Assembly: GCA_002104905.1 (NCBI GenBank)
Contig: MCFE01000518.1
Coordinates: 1-63,171, forward strand
DNA: 63,171 nt
DNA from: Basidiobolus meristosporus CBS 931.73
Taxonomy: Eukaryota > Basidiobolomycota > Basidiobolomycetes > Basidiobolales > Basidiobolaceae
Reading direction: 5' to 3'
The first letter of the stretch is position 1. Every line of letters starts with the position of its first letter. Both the position numbers and the translations under genes were made by a program. Positions 10,893 to 21,463 of the stretch are shown in pieces. The notes under the pieces are model-generated. The model was not told the origin of the DNA. It saw only the letters and a program-made list of their open reading frames with translations, and did no database searches.

Positions 10893-11089
10893 TGTTGTAT
10901 AAATTTGTAATTCCACCTAAATATTCCCCTAACTTAGCCGCTAAGATCATTACCTTCAAATCCTAGAGAATACTGACCAAATTTCTTGTTGGGATTTACT
11001 TACAATAATTTCACCAAAATACCAGGTACCCAGAACATGAAGAATCTCAAAGTTGTCCAAACAGCCCCAAGCTTTGCACACATGTTCTT
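10893..11089 (+). repeat. Copia-1 3' LTR, truncated
   Basis: It starts TGTTGTATAA after a purine-rich tract (gctgagtgggag) that serves as the polypurine tract. It matches the 5' LTR up to 'cacatgttctt' and is then replaced by Gypsy-2 RNase H sequence. Confidence 0.85.
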
Positions 11090-12696
11090 TGTACTGGGAA
11101 AGGATTGCACCAAGTGCAAAGTCAGAGGCATCAGTTTCTATGATGAAAGGTTTCTCAAGGTCAGGGTGAGCAAGCAGGGGAGCATATAGGAAGGATTTCT
11201 TGATGGAATTAAAGGACTTGGACTGTTCCTCATTCCAGGCAAAGGGCAGATCCTTCTGGGTAAGCTTTGTCAAGGGAGTGACTATCTTGGAGTAGTTGGC
11301 AATAAATCTACAATAGAAGCTGGCAAATCCAAGGAAGGACTGCACTTCTTTTACAGAACAGGGAGTTTTCCATGACTGGATGGCTTCTACTTTCTTGGGG
11401 TCTATTCTTGTTCCATTTGAGCTGATAAGATAACCTAAGAACTCAACTTCTTTCTGGTCAAACTCACATTTCTCCAATTTGGCATAGAGGCCAGCAGTAT
11501 CAAGTTTGGTCAAGACTTTCTTGACATGGCAATTATGATCTTCTTGTGTCTGAGAGTAGATCAAGACGTCATCAAGGTAGATAACCACAAATTGGTCAAG
11601 GTATTTTTGGAAGATGTCATTTATCAGGTGTTGAAAGACTGCTGGGGCATTGGTGAGACCAAATGGCAGAACTTTATACTCAAAATGACTGTGTCTTGTT
11701 CTGAATGCAGTTTTCCATTCATCACCAGGCTTGATCCTGACAAGGTTATATGCTCCTCTGAGGTCAATCTTAGTAAATACTTTGGCAGCAGAGATTTGAT
11801 CCAACAGGGTGTTGATCAAGGGTTAAGGGTACCGGTTTTTGATTGTGATCTTATTCAGTGCATGGTAGTCTACACACATTCTTAGGGTACCATCCTTTTT
11901 TTTGACAAAGAGGACTGGGGCACCAGCTGGGGACTTAGAGTGCTGAATAAAACCTTTCTGAAGGTTTTCTTGAATATAGCCATGGAGTTCTTTCAACTTG
12001 GGTTGCAAGAGGTTGTAACAAGACAAAAAGGTGGGGTTTTTCCTTCTTCAAGGTCAATGGGACAATCATGGGGTCTATGGGCTGGGAGTAGTTTGGCTCT
12101 CTTCTTGTCAAAGACATGGGCAAACTCTTGATACTTGGCAGGTATTCCATTGAAGGGGTTTCTTCAGTGATGATGGGCTCCTGCGCCTGGGGTAGCTTAG
12201 GAAAGGATACCTCTTTACCTGAAAAATCAGGCGGTTTCATGGAGTTGACATGGTGGATTCTGGGGAATGTCAGGATTTTGGTCTTCCAGTTGATAGCTGG
12301 ATTATGGTGACTAAGCCATGAGCTTCCAAGAACTATGGAGTAATGGGGAGAGTTGATATTGTTGAAGGCTAGTGTCTCATTGTGACTAGTACTGGACAGC
12401 TGGAGTAGACTGGTCTCATGGGTAACAGCACCAGAAGAGAGGGACCTTCCATCAATAACTTCTACTTGGACAGGACAGGATTTCAGGACAGTGGGGATCT
12501 TGTACTTCTGGACAAATGACTGGTCAATGAAACAGGAGGAAGCACCAGAATCTATAAGGGCAAGGACACAGACAGGGTTGGATTCAGGGATGTGGATGTT
12601 GAAAGGCATTCTTAAGTACTGGATGGACTTGGTAGCATATGATGTTTCTTGAATGTGCTGAATTTTCATTGGAGGGTCCAGTTGCAAGCCTGTCAT
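11090..12696 (-). pseudogene. Gypsy-2 protease-RT-RNase H (broken)
   Basis: It starts MTGLQLDPPMKIQHIQ at 12696, in a frame whose ATG overlaps the gag TGA. Protease is LALIDSGASSCFID. A frameshift lies near 12030 and a stop near 11822. RT has [36 protein letters not shown] and VVIYLDDVLIYS. RNase H begins with KPFIIETDASDFALGAILSQYK and is cut there. Confidence 0.87.
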
Positions 12697-13625
12697 TGTA
12701 ACTGGACATTGGATTTTCCCAATAATTCAGGAAAAGATTGTTCACTGGATGATTGCAGGAGCTTGAAGCTGGACTTCTTGTTAGGACAAGACTTGGCAAA
12801 GTGGCCTGGCTGGCCACAGTAAAGGCAGAGGTTTGCCTGCTGACATCTATATCTTTCTTCTTTTGTGAGTTTCTTATATTTAGCACTTTCAATTTGCATA
12901 GGATCATCAGGCTTAGTATTGGGTGACTGGATTACTGGGAAGGAGGTTGGCTGATAAGAGTGTTGGAATTTCTGTTTCCTCTGGAAAAGATGATTGTCAC
13001 ATCAGAGTGCTTGATGAATAGCTTCACCCAAGGTGGTTGGGTCAGGGAGAGTGAGAAGTAGGCCACTGACTTCATCATTAAGCCCATCTTGAAATTGACT
13101 AATCAGGGCAGCATCACCCCAAAGGCACAAGTTGCTGGCTAGTAGCCAGAATTCAGAAGCATACATGGATGCAGGTTTGTTTCATTGCTTCAAGTTCTTG
13201 ATCTTGTTGGCAGCAGTTTGGGCTTGGTCAATGTTGCCAAATGTTAGCTCCATTTCTGTGAGGAAGGCATGGTGGTTGCTGAGTAGAGGGGAGCTGGTTT
13301 CCACCAAAGGGGAGAACCATTTCTGGGCAGTTCCAGTCTGCAGGTTAGAGATGTAACAAACTTTTGCTTGATCTGTTGGGAACCAATTGGGTTGTAGTGA
13401 CAAGCGGTGTTTCACTATATTGATGAAACCTTGGAATTCATTCTGAGAGCCACTAAACTTGGTAGTGGAAGTGATCTTGGGATCATGGTAGGAGGGAGCC
13501 TGGATAGACTGTTGAGCATTTTGGCCCTGGAGTTGAGCAACAGAGTTTCTGAGGTCTGCATTGTCTTGTTGCAGCTGGGCAAAGGCAGCCATGAGACTTG
13601 CAAAGTTATAATCTGGGCTGGACAT
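12693..13625 (-). pseudogene. Gypsy-2 gag (broken)
   Basis: It starts MSSPDYNFASLMAAF at 13625. The gag core (FSGSQNEFQGFINIVK..TAQKWFSPLVE) and the CCHC knuckle CLYCGQPGHFAKSCP are present. Stops occur after ..NKIKNLKQ (about 13180) and near 13003. The gag stop overlaps the pol start as ATGA (12696-12693). Confidence 0.85.
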
Positions 13626-14046
13626 GTCATGGTAGCAGGAGGCAGAGAAGTCTCTTGGACTTGTTCAGGAATACTGGATATTGCTAGCTAATTTGTGGGT
13701 TATAAAGCCACTAGTTTATCAAGAATGCAATTATTGAGCCACAATCCCCAACTTTGAATAAGTTAGCATCACTTCAGAAGGTACTGGCTTTTTACATCCT
13801 TTGATAGAGTATTGTACTAAAGCTTCCAATACTGTAACAACTGCAAACTACACCAGCAGGGTAATAAAGTGAATGCAGCTTTGGCCAATAATCTTACAAA
13901 GATAAAGTATCTTTGCCTTTAGAGGACAAGACTAGGGAAAGATTCAGGGTGATACTTACGGTAGGTATTTCTTTACAAGTTCTTCTCAAGAACTTTGGGT
14001 AGAAGGCAGAGATCCACAGGTAAGTCAGGGGCAGTCTGATAAAACT

Positions 14047-14573
14047 GTTATGAATAGACACAAGGCAGGAGAGTAGGGCTAGGCAAGGCAGGACCAGCAA
14101 AGGACTTAGGCGTGGATCAACAAGGCAAGGTGGATTTCCAAGGCAAGGCTGTTTATTCAAAACCTGTGTTTGTCAGACTGAGGAATACATAAGGGGGGAT
14201 AGGACTATATTTACTTTTTGGCAATATGGATGCCAAGAGATATTGGCTTATACTAATGGGGTTCTGGGGTGAGGCACAGTAAGTGTGCCAAGATAGAATA
14301 TACTAAAGAACAGACTGGAATATCACATGGAGATATGTCAGGGGTCAGCTGATCATGTGACTAGGTCATGTGACACGTAGTTACCATACATGGCATGGGA
14401 CTACATAGACTCTAATGGGAAGCTTCCATAGAATGTTCTGTTGCGTAACATTGACTTGGAGCTTTCAAGGAGTTGCTAGAATGTAGTAGAACTTTCTAGA
14501 AGGAACTGGGATTTCTTCACTGACTTAATTTGGCTAGATAATTGGAGACCAGGGATGTCATGTGATCACAACA
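14047..14573 (-). repeat. Gypsy-2 5' LTR (527 bp)
   Basis: On the - strand it runs from TGTTGTGATCACATG to TTCATAACA, matching the Gypsy-1 LTR with many substitutions. The TATA-like region is 'actatattta' and the putative RNA start reads AGTCTGACAAA (14179-14169), one mismatch to its primer site. Confidence 0.85.
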
Positions 14574-17207
14574 GGTGGAGAATATACCTCAAAGCTCTTC
14601 ATCCACTTATGCAGAATTCATGGGATAAATCAAGAGACTATTGTACTATACTCCCCACAGCAAAATGGCGTAGTAGAATGTGCTAGCAGATCAATAACTG
14701 ATATGGCAAGATCTATGATCCATGATCAAAAATTATCCTATGATTATTGGGTGGAATCAGTTGCCACTGCTGTATACCTTAAAAATAGGAGTTATAGCAG
14801 AATACTTTGTAATTCTACTCCATTTGAAGCATGGTATAGGTACAGACCAAGTGCAGAACATCTAAGAATATTTGGGTGTACAGCATATGCCAAAAAACTG
14901 GCCATAAATCAGGCAAAATTTGAGCCAAAAAGTGTAAAATGCATATTTTTGGGCTACTGTAATGAGAGTGAGGCATACAGACTCTACAATACCAAAGCAA
15001 AGAAGATGATCAAGTCCAGGGATGTGTTGTTTGATAAAAATTCAAAATTTTCACAAAAAATGACATCAGATGATGACAAAAATCTGATCTCAAGTCCACA
15101 AATTGTCAGGATTGAATCAGAGCAAAACAGTGGAAATTCTTTCACTCCAGAGGACTCTACAACCATGATTCAGCCTAAAATAGTGCCCATGAATATCCTA
15201 GAAGTGAGCATTCCAGTAGCAAATGCCAGGAGATCAAATCAGACAAGAAATAGCCCAAATTTCTATATCAATGAGGATACAAACTTAGCCTATGCCTATT
15301 CAGTCCATCTTGATGAGCCCCAAACTGTAAAAGAGGGCCTAAATAGCCCTCAGACAAGGTTTCGGAGATCTGCAATGACTGAGGAATATCAGACCCTGAC
15401 AGAAAATCAAACTTGGGACTTAGTCAAATTACCAATCAACCAAAAATCTATTGGATGCAGATGGGTCTTCAAGACAAAATGTAAGGCTGATGGTCAATTG
15501 AAAGATACAAAGCAAGACTTGTGGCCAACGGATACTCTCAAGCAAAAGGACTTGACTATACTGAGACCTTTGCACTGGTAGCCAAGTTTGATTCCATCAG
15601 ACTAATATTTGCTATTGCAACCAACTATAAGTCTTTTATTCATCAAATGGATGTAAAAACTGCATTTTTGCATGGAGAACTTGATGAGGATGTGTATATT
15701 AGCCAGTGTGATGGGTTTGTTGACCAAGATAACCCCCATTTAGTCTGCAAGCTTAAAAAGTCTCTATATAGTCTTAAATAATCATCAAGAGCCTGGAATT
15801 GCAAGATAGATTCTTACCTGAAATCTTTGATTTTCAAAAGGAGTAATGCTGACTATAGTATATACTATAAGCCAGATAGAGCAAATCCAGCTCTATTAGC
15901 TCTATATGTGGGTGATCTTATTGTAGCTGCCAAAATCCTAGAAACATTGGAAGAGACTAAATCCAGCCTGTCTAAGGAGTGCAAGATGTCCAATCTAGGA
16001 GAACTCAATTACTACTTAGGGACTAAGCTATTCATAGACAGAAGTACCCAGACTATTGTCCTAAGCCAATCCAAGTATATTCAAGATATACCAAACAAGT
16101 ACCAGATGGAAGACTGTAAACTAGCAGCTACCCCAATGGAGACAAACCTTAACTTAGTTATAACTCCACCAAATCAAGAGAGCTTGGTGCCATCTGAAAG
16201 CCCTGACTTTCCTTAGCAATCTATGGCTGGTAGTCTCATGTAAAGCATGCTTGGAACACATTCAAATATCTCATATTCAGTAGGAGCTGTCAGCCAACAT
16301 AATCAGAACTATGGATCTGATCATATAGCAGCAGTTAAGCAGATTTTTAGATACCTAAAAGGGACTGCTGATATCTGCTTAAGATACACTTATAAGGATT
16401 CAAAAAAGGATTGTGTGGAATACTCTGATGCAGATTGGGGCAAAATTTGAAAGACAGTAGATCCACCAGGGGATACATCTTTCTTTACCATAAAGGAGCA
16501 ATTTCATGGAATTCAAGAAAGCAACCAACTGCAGCACTTTTCACCACTGAGGCAGAGTACATGGCAGCCTGTGAAGCTACAACTGAAGCAATGTGGTGAA
16601 GAAAGCTTTTTGCAGATTTAGGCCTATGTTAAAAAATGCCTAAAACTTTATTTCAAGATAATTAACTAGTTGTCACTAGCTAATGGCTTGGTAAATATTT
16701 CTGTAATCATTTCATCTGAAGGACAGTAAACTAAGCTAACTAAGCTACTCTCTATAGCTTTATTAATAATATTTACCAAACCATTAGCTAGAGACAAGCT
16801 TGAATATCCTAGGTCAAAATCAGGACTAGTCAGCATGAACATCTAGCTGAGTGGGAGTGTTGTAAAAATTTGTAATTCCACCTAAATATTCACCTAACTT
16901 AGCCGCTAAGATCATTACCTTCAAATCCTAGAGAATACTGACCAAATTTCTTGTTGTGATTTACTTAGAATAATTTCACCAAAATACCAGGTACCCAGAA
17001 CATGAAAATTCTCAAAGTTGTCCAAACAGCCCCAAGCTTTGCACACATGTTCTTGGGACCTTTCTTAACCTATTTTATATGTTTGTTATGCCAAGACCAT
17101 GTAAAAGTATAAATACTACTTTTACATTCAAATAAATCTTCAAGTGAAAGCCACATAATCTACTTGTCCTCCCAATCACTTTCAATATCTCCAAGACTCT
17201 TACAATA
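14574..17207 (+). mobile_element. Copia-3: 5'-truncated copia element (integrase to 3' LTR)
   Basis: It starts abruptly in the integrase core (GGEYTSKLFIHLCRIHG) and runs through RT and RNase H to the LTR at 16858-17207. The long first frame to 15581 includes SPQQNGVVECASR and [14 protein letters not shown], then a frameshift to [12 protein letters not shown]. The catalytic motif is YVGDL, so the first catalytic Asp is lost. Stops occur at about 15779, 16214 and 16448, and the RNase H part is heavily decayed. Confidence 0.87.
16858..17207 (+). repeat. Copia-3 3' LTR
   Basis: It starts TGTTGTAAAAATTTG after 'ctgagtgggag' and ends TTACAATA (one base changed from the family's TTACAACA). Its length matches the other full LTRs. 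Confidence 0.88.
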
Positions 17208-19830
17208 TTATCTAGAAGCAGATCAAAAATGCCAATTTAGTGCATCTGCAGCTCAGATGCAGTTATTGTGCTACAGGATTTGAGCTACTGTACTGCAAGC
17301 ATAAAGCTGGATGCATATATCTCTGCCACTACTTTGTCCTTTCTCCACTCCATCTTGCTCAGTGTGTGGAGAACATTGGACCTTACTTCACCAGTTGGGA
17401 TTTTCCTATGCAGTGGATGTGTTGGCACATTGGAAGACAAGTTGAGTTGTGAATACTGCCATATCCCAATCTCCTTATGAATATAACTTTTAGGTCCATC
17501 ATGGATGCAATGAGCTGGCCTATGTAGGACATCCATGAAGAGTTGGCAAATACTGAGCACAGATATATACATGACAACTCCTATGCCTTTGGCATCAAGA
17601 AGCCAGGTAGCACCAAGGAATTGGTGATCAGTCAAGTAAGGCACAGCTTGGTTAGATGTAACATGCAACTAAATTTTTTAGGACAACTTTGACCCAGGAA
17701 TGCTGGGTATCATCTGGGTACAAGCCAATTTCTAAACCTTTCAATATGGAATTCACATAAACAAAAACCAGAGCTCACCAATAAGGGGGACTTGAGTCCT
17801 GCAGGGAGAGGGAGTCCATAGGTCATGTACTGAAAAATATTTTGCAGATACTCAGGAGGTACTCATGGCCTTAGTGGTGGTAACAAACATAAGCTTGGAC
17901 AATGTATATCTTTCCAGCAACACAAGGTATTTGCTAGTATTATACTGAGAAGTCATAATGCTGAGGTGATAGAGGCATGTTGATTGCTGTGGGTGTGCAT
18001 ACATACAAAGGTTACCAGGCAAGAGGCCATAATTTATTTTTGTTCAACCCATATGATGAGTACCAGTGGCAGTAGGGGTGCACAAATGAAGAGGTGTACT
18101 TCTATAGTGGAGTATATGAATGGCACAAGGGGAGGTAAGAAAAATTAAATATTAGTTGGTAAATTAGTATGGAAGGATCATACACAACTAGCTGAACAAC
18201 AATGTACTGCCATTAAAGTGCCTACAGAGGTCAACACAAAGACTGTCAAACCACCTTCATGACTTTAACCATATTAGGTAACAGCATGCTTAGGTCAGTT
18301 AGGTTTTATCAAGTAAATGTTAGCTGCATAAAGACCACCCAAATGCCATGCAAACCCTGTGCAAGGACCATTAAAAAGCCATCAAAGATTTTGCTACATT
18401 TGGCAGTAAAGTCAGCCAAATACTATCACCATCCCACCATCAACTATAAAGTGGGTCAGCACTGTATGCTGCTGAAACTGCAACAGCCTTATAGCAGGAT
18501 CTGATTGCTGAACTGGATTAGATCCACATGTAGGACCAAGTTATTTTTCACAGGGGGAGATAGGAAGAAGAGTGAAGCCACATCTACAATCATATTGATA
18601 TATCTACCAGAATATCACTCAAGAGTTTGTCAACAATGCTATTAGCTGGTGCATCAAGGATAGTTTATAAGAGTTGTAAAATTATGAGTACAGATGTGCT
18701 CATAGTTATAACTATATCCTTGACATCAGGAAGCCAAATATGTCTAATGTGGGGGTGTTCAGCTGAACAAGGCAAGGTAGGTTAGGGTGCACAAGCAGCT
18801 AATTTTTATCAGGACAACTTTACTGGAGGTAATTAGAACTCTTCTGAGCACAAAAGCTTCATACCTTTGAATATGGAGTTTGGGGAAGAACAAACAGAAG
18901 CACACCCTTAAGGAGGAGCAGAATCCAGCAAGCAAAGGAATATATTGGTAAAGTGCTGCAAGGTGTATATGGTCAGAGTGGTGATAACCAAGCATATGTT
19001 GGTAAGATTTGTATGTAACCAGGAATACAAGGCATACAAAATAGGATAAGATTGGATCAAACATGGGGCCAGTAATAAATGGCATATGGCAGCTTTGTCA
19101 GCATTTTATTGGAAAGCCGTATGATTGAGGTAATAGAGGTTTGCCAATATCAGCAAGCATACACATTGGTTGTAGTTCCTGGACAGGAGGCAGTGTATTT
19201 TAATCACAATTTTACATGGAACACCTGTGGTAGCAGTGTTTAATGCAACTAAAGGTGTGATTCTGCAGTGAAATATACAAGTTTGAAGAGCATAATGCCA
19301 TAGGATAAGTTGGTACTGTAGTATTATTTGGGAGAAGCTGTTGGCTGCCATACACCTAATAAAAAGACATCAAAAATTTGCTTAAAGGTGGCCCAAACAC
19401 CATCAAGCTTTTGACCATATAAGGCAATCAGACATATCACCCACCTTGGTACTGCCAAAATGAAAGAAACAAATACCATTTACAAAATCAGAAGGAAATC
19501 TGGTGAGCAATAACACAGTATTTCATGCAAGCAAGTTTAGGTGCCTGTCACAATCTTCCTAAAAAAAGACAAGAACACATCTGTGATCTAGGTTCCTAAC
19601 TGTTATGTGAGCCATTATGATATCCCTACATATATAAGAGTTAGCTGGAAGATACACCTGTGAACAATGTGGTCATAGGATTCTTGAATCAGAATACTGG
19701 GAGCTATCCAAGGATGAAGTTTGCTGGATACTCACCAGGGAAATTACTAAAGATGCTCAGCTCACCAAGGTGGCCCAAGACTTTGAACACAGGTTCCTGG
19801 GGACCTTCCTGAATGAATCTTTGCCATGGC
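17208..19830. mobile_element. Decayed DNA-transposon repeats, no intact gene
   Basis: 17240-17680 repeats the frame seen at 898-1366 (LCHY...LHLAQCVENIGPYFTSWDFPM) with stops. 18500-18850 carries a further diverged copy of the following segment ('catcaagaagcca' / 'catcaggaagcca', 'aggacaacttt'). Nothing else recognisable is present up to about 19830, where base composition shifts sharply to GC-richer sequence. I see no terminal inverted repeats or target duplication. Confidence 0.4.
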
Positions 19831-19959
19831 ATCTACATGGTGATGTCACAACCTGGACTTCATTGCATTTCATTCAAAGGGTCAGAGGTGGGTGAGACCA
19901 GGGTTAGGTGGCAGAAGATACTGGGGTATTCTGCAATATGCAAGATGTATGATGGTCAT

Positions 19960-20935
19960 CTACCCTCCTCATCTACGAAATATCAAGCCTGGTCGCCAGC
20001 ATCTCTACTCGTCGAGCGTGACCCAATGATGAAATCGATAAAGGGGGTGAGACAGCATGAAGAGGCGGCAATACCAGTCATCAAGCCAAGAGCTGATCTG
20101 CCAGATATTGTGAGTGAGGGATGGGGGGAAGCTGAGCTTCTCAAGGTTTTGGTTCAGACGGATGAAATTGGCCTGTGTTGGGCCGAGACTGTTTGCAAAT
20201 CAACAGTCCCCCCCCCATCAGGACAACCCATCAATCCTTGAGTTTCGACTGGGTAGTCAGTAGGAGATATGGACCGACAGTTATAATTGTGGAAACCTCG
20301 GAAATCACTAGCCATACCGGATTTTCCCCACAGCTCCCTGGGGCCTTCCTCGATACACCTCCATCCTCACTTTCAAATGGCACCACCACAGGTCCAAACC
20401 CTTCATCAGACCTCGATACCCAATGGCGGGATAAGCTGAGAGGTAAAGGACAGGGAAGCGGGGACTACAGTCCTGGATACGTCAGACACCACCGACCACG
20501 TGGAAGATTTCCCGTGACCAAGTGGGCATCGTACACGAAACCGAGTGGCCAGACCACTGTTTCCAATCGATGTAACAACTGATCACGACCTGGCACTCCA
20601 TGAGACGCAACCCTCGGGTTCCCCAAGTTCCGTCGGTGTCCAGGGCGTCGTCCCCGATCAACAGATCGACCGGTACCCATGGGTGCCCGGGCTCACATCC
20701 GGAATAGCCATGGTATCTGGGACTTTCTTCATGGGAATGAGCACATCCACGTAATCACCCGGCCTTGACCCCCACCTCACCTTCTCTGCAGTAATGCTGA
20801 TCGTGAGAAGGGGATTGGGACTTGGCCAGAGGGTACAAGGACGAGTTGGAAACCTAACTCGCCACCGATCCAAAGCATTGGTCATAGCCCGTCTGGGGGT
20901 GGGAAGATTCTGGAGGATTGGCCTCACGTCAGACG
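19960..20935 (-). pseudogene. Possible decayed or unrecognised gene
   Basis: GC-rich sequence with coding-like but discontinuous - strand frames. One runs 20927-20658 and includes RPGDYVDVLIPMKKVPDTM; a second overlapping frame continues VDLLIGDDALDTDGTWGTRG and ends at about 20472. Joining them needs a 1-nt shift near 20680, where I see no intron signals. I recognise no family. It could be a pseudogene, a gene with a sequencing indel, or non-coding DNA that happens to be open. Confidence 0.25.
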
Positions 20936-21463
20936 TCGGATGGTGATGGTATCGGTAAGGAAGACGTAAGTTGGAAGAGGAGCATTAAGTGACCTGGATC
21001 AGGTTCCGATCTCAGGTGGAGTATGGACCAAATACCTCCCCCCCTCCTTCACCCCCTAGGGATCGATGGGTGATGGGGTGATGAGAGTCGGGTGTGAGCG
21101 TGGGATGATCAATATAAAGGAGATATTTATAAACCTGTATTATTATATTGAATTGATTAGATGGTGCTACATTCAAAGGAGGTGGGGTGCCAAAACATCG
21201 GATTCGGGGGGGGGGGAATGGGGGCCATGGGTGCACAAATGGGCCGTCCCCTGGTACGGGCACTGACACGGGTGCGGGTGCTGGTACGAGTACGCTGGGG
21301 TGGAGATTCGTCATCTAGTAATGGCATGAACACTTCAAATGGGACCTAGGAGAGCGCATGGGTAGAGAAAGAAACGATGGAAGGGAGGTGGGGTGTGGTT
21401 AGGTTTGGTGGGTGGATGGGAGAAGTCCAGGGGAAGGGGCGGAATGGAAAATGCCCAGGGGAA
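20936..21463. other. Intergenic, low-complexity G-rich
   Basis: It contains a run of ten G near 21208 and 'gtgcgggtgctggtacgagtac'-like repeats near 21270. No gene seen. It is downstream of the membrane-protein gene that ends at 21464 and probably includes its 3' UTR. Confidence 0.5.

Larger units (their letters stand above)
1685..11089 (+). mobile_element. Copia-1: Ty1/copia LTR retrotransposon, split by a nested gypsy element and a foldback element, 3' truncated
   Basis: Order on the + strand is LTR (1685-2033), gag, protease, integrase, reverse transcriptase, RNase H, partial 3' LTR (10893-11089). Integrase before RT is the Ty1/copia order. Gypsy-1 occupies 3121-7252 and a palindromic element occupies 9563-10296; removing them restores collinearity of the reading frames. 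Several stops and frameshifts make this copy non-functional. The 3' LTR is cut at about 11089, where Gypsy-2 begins with a few bases of shared sequence, so that junction looks like a rearrangement and not a clean insertion. Confidence 0.9.
11090..14573 (-). mobile_element. Gypsy-2: Ty3/gypsy element truncated in RNase H
   Basis: - strand order: 5' LTR 14573-14047, leader, gag, protease, RT, start of RNase H, then truncation at about 11090 against the Copia-1 LTR. It is the same family as Gypsy-1 but lacks the solo LTR and retains more of RT/RNase H. Integrase and 3' LTR are absent. The right end of its LTR abuts copia integrase sequence (14574) with no detectable target duplication, because the other end is lost. 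Confidence 0.88.
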
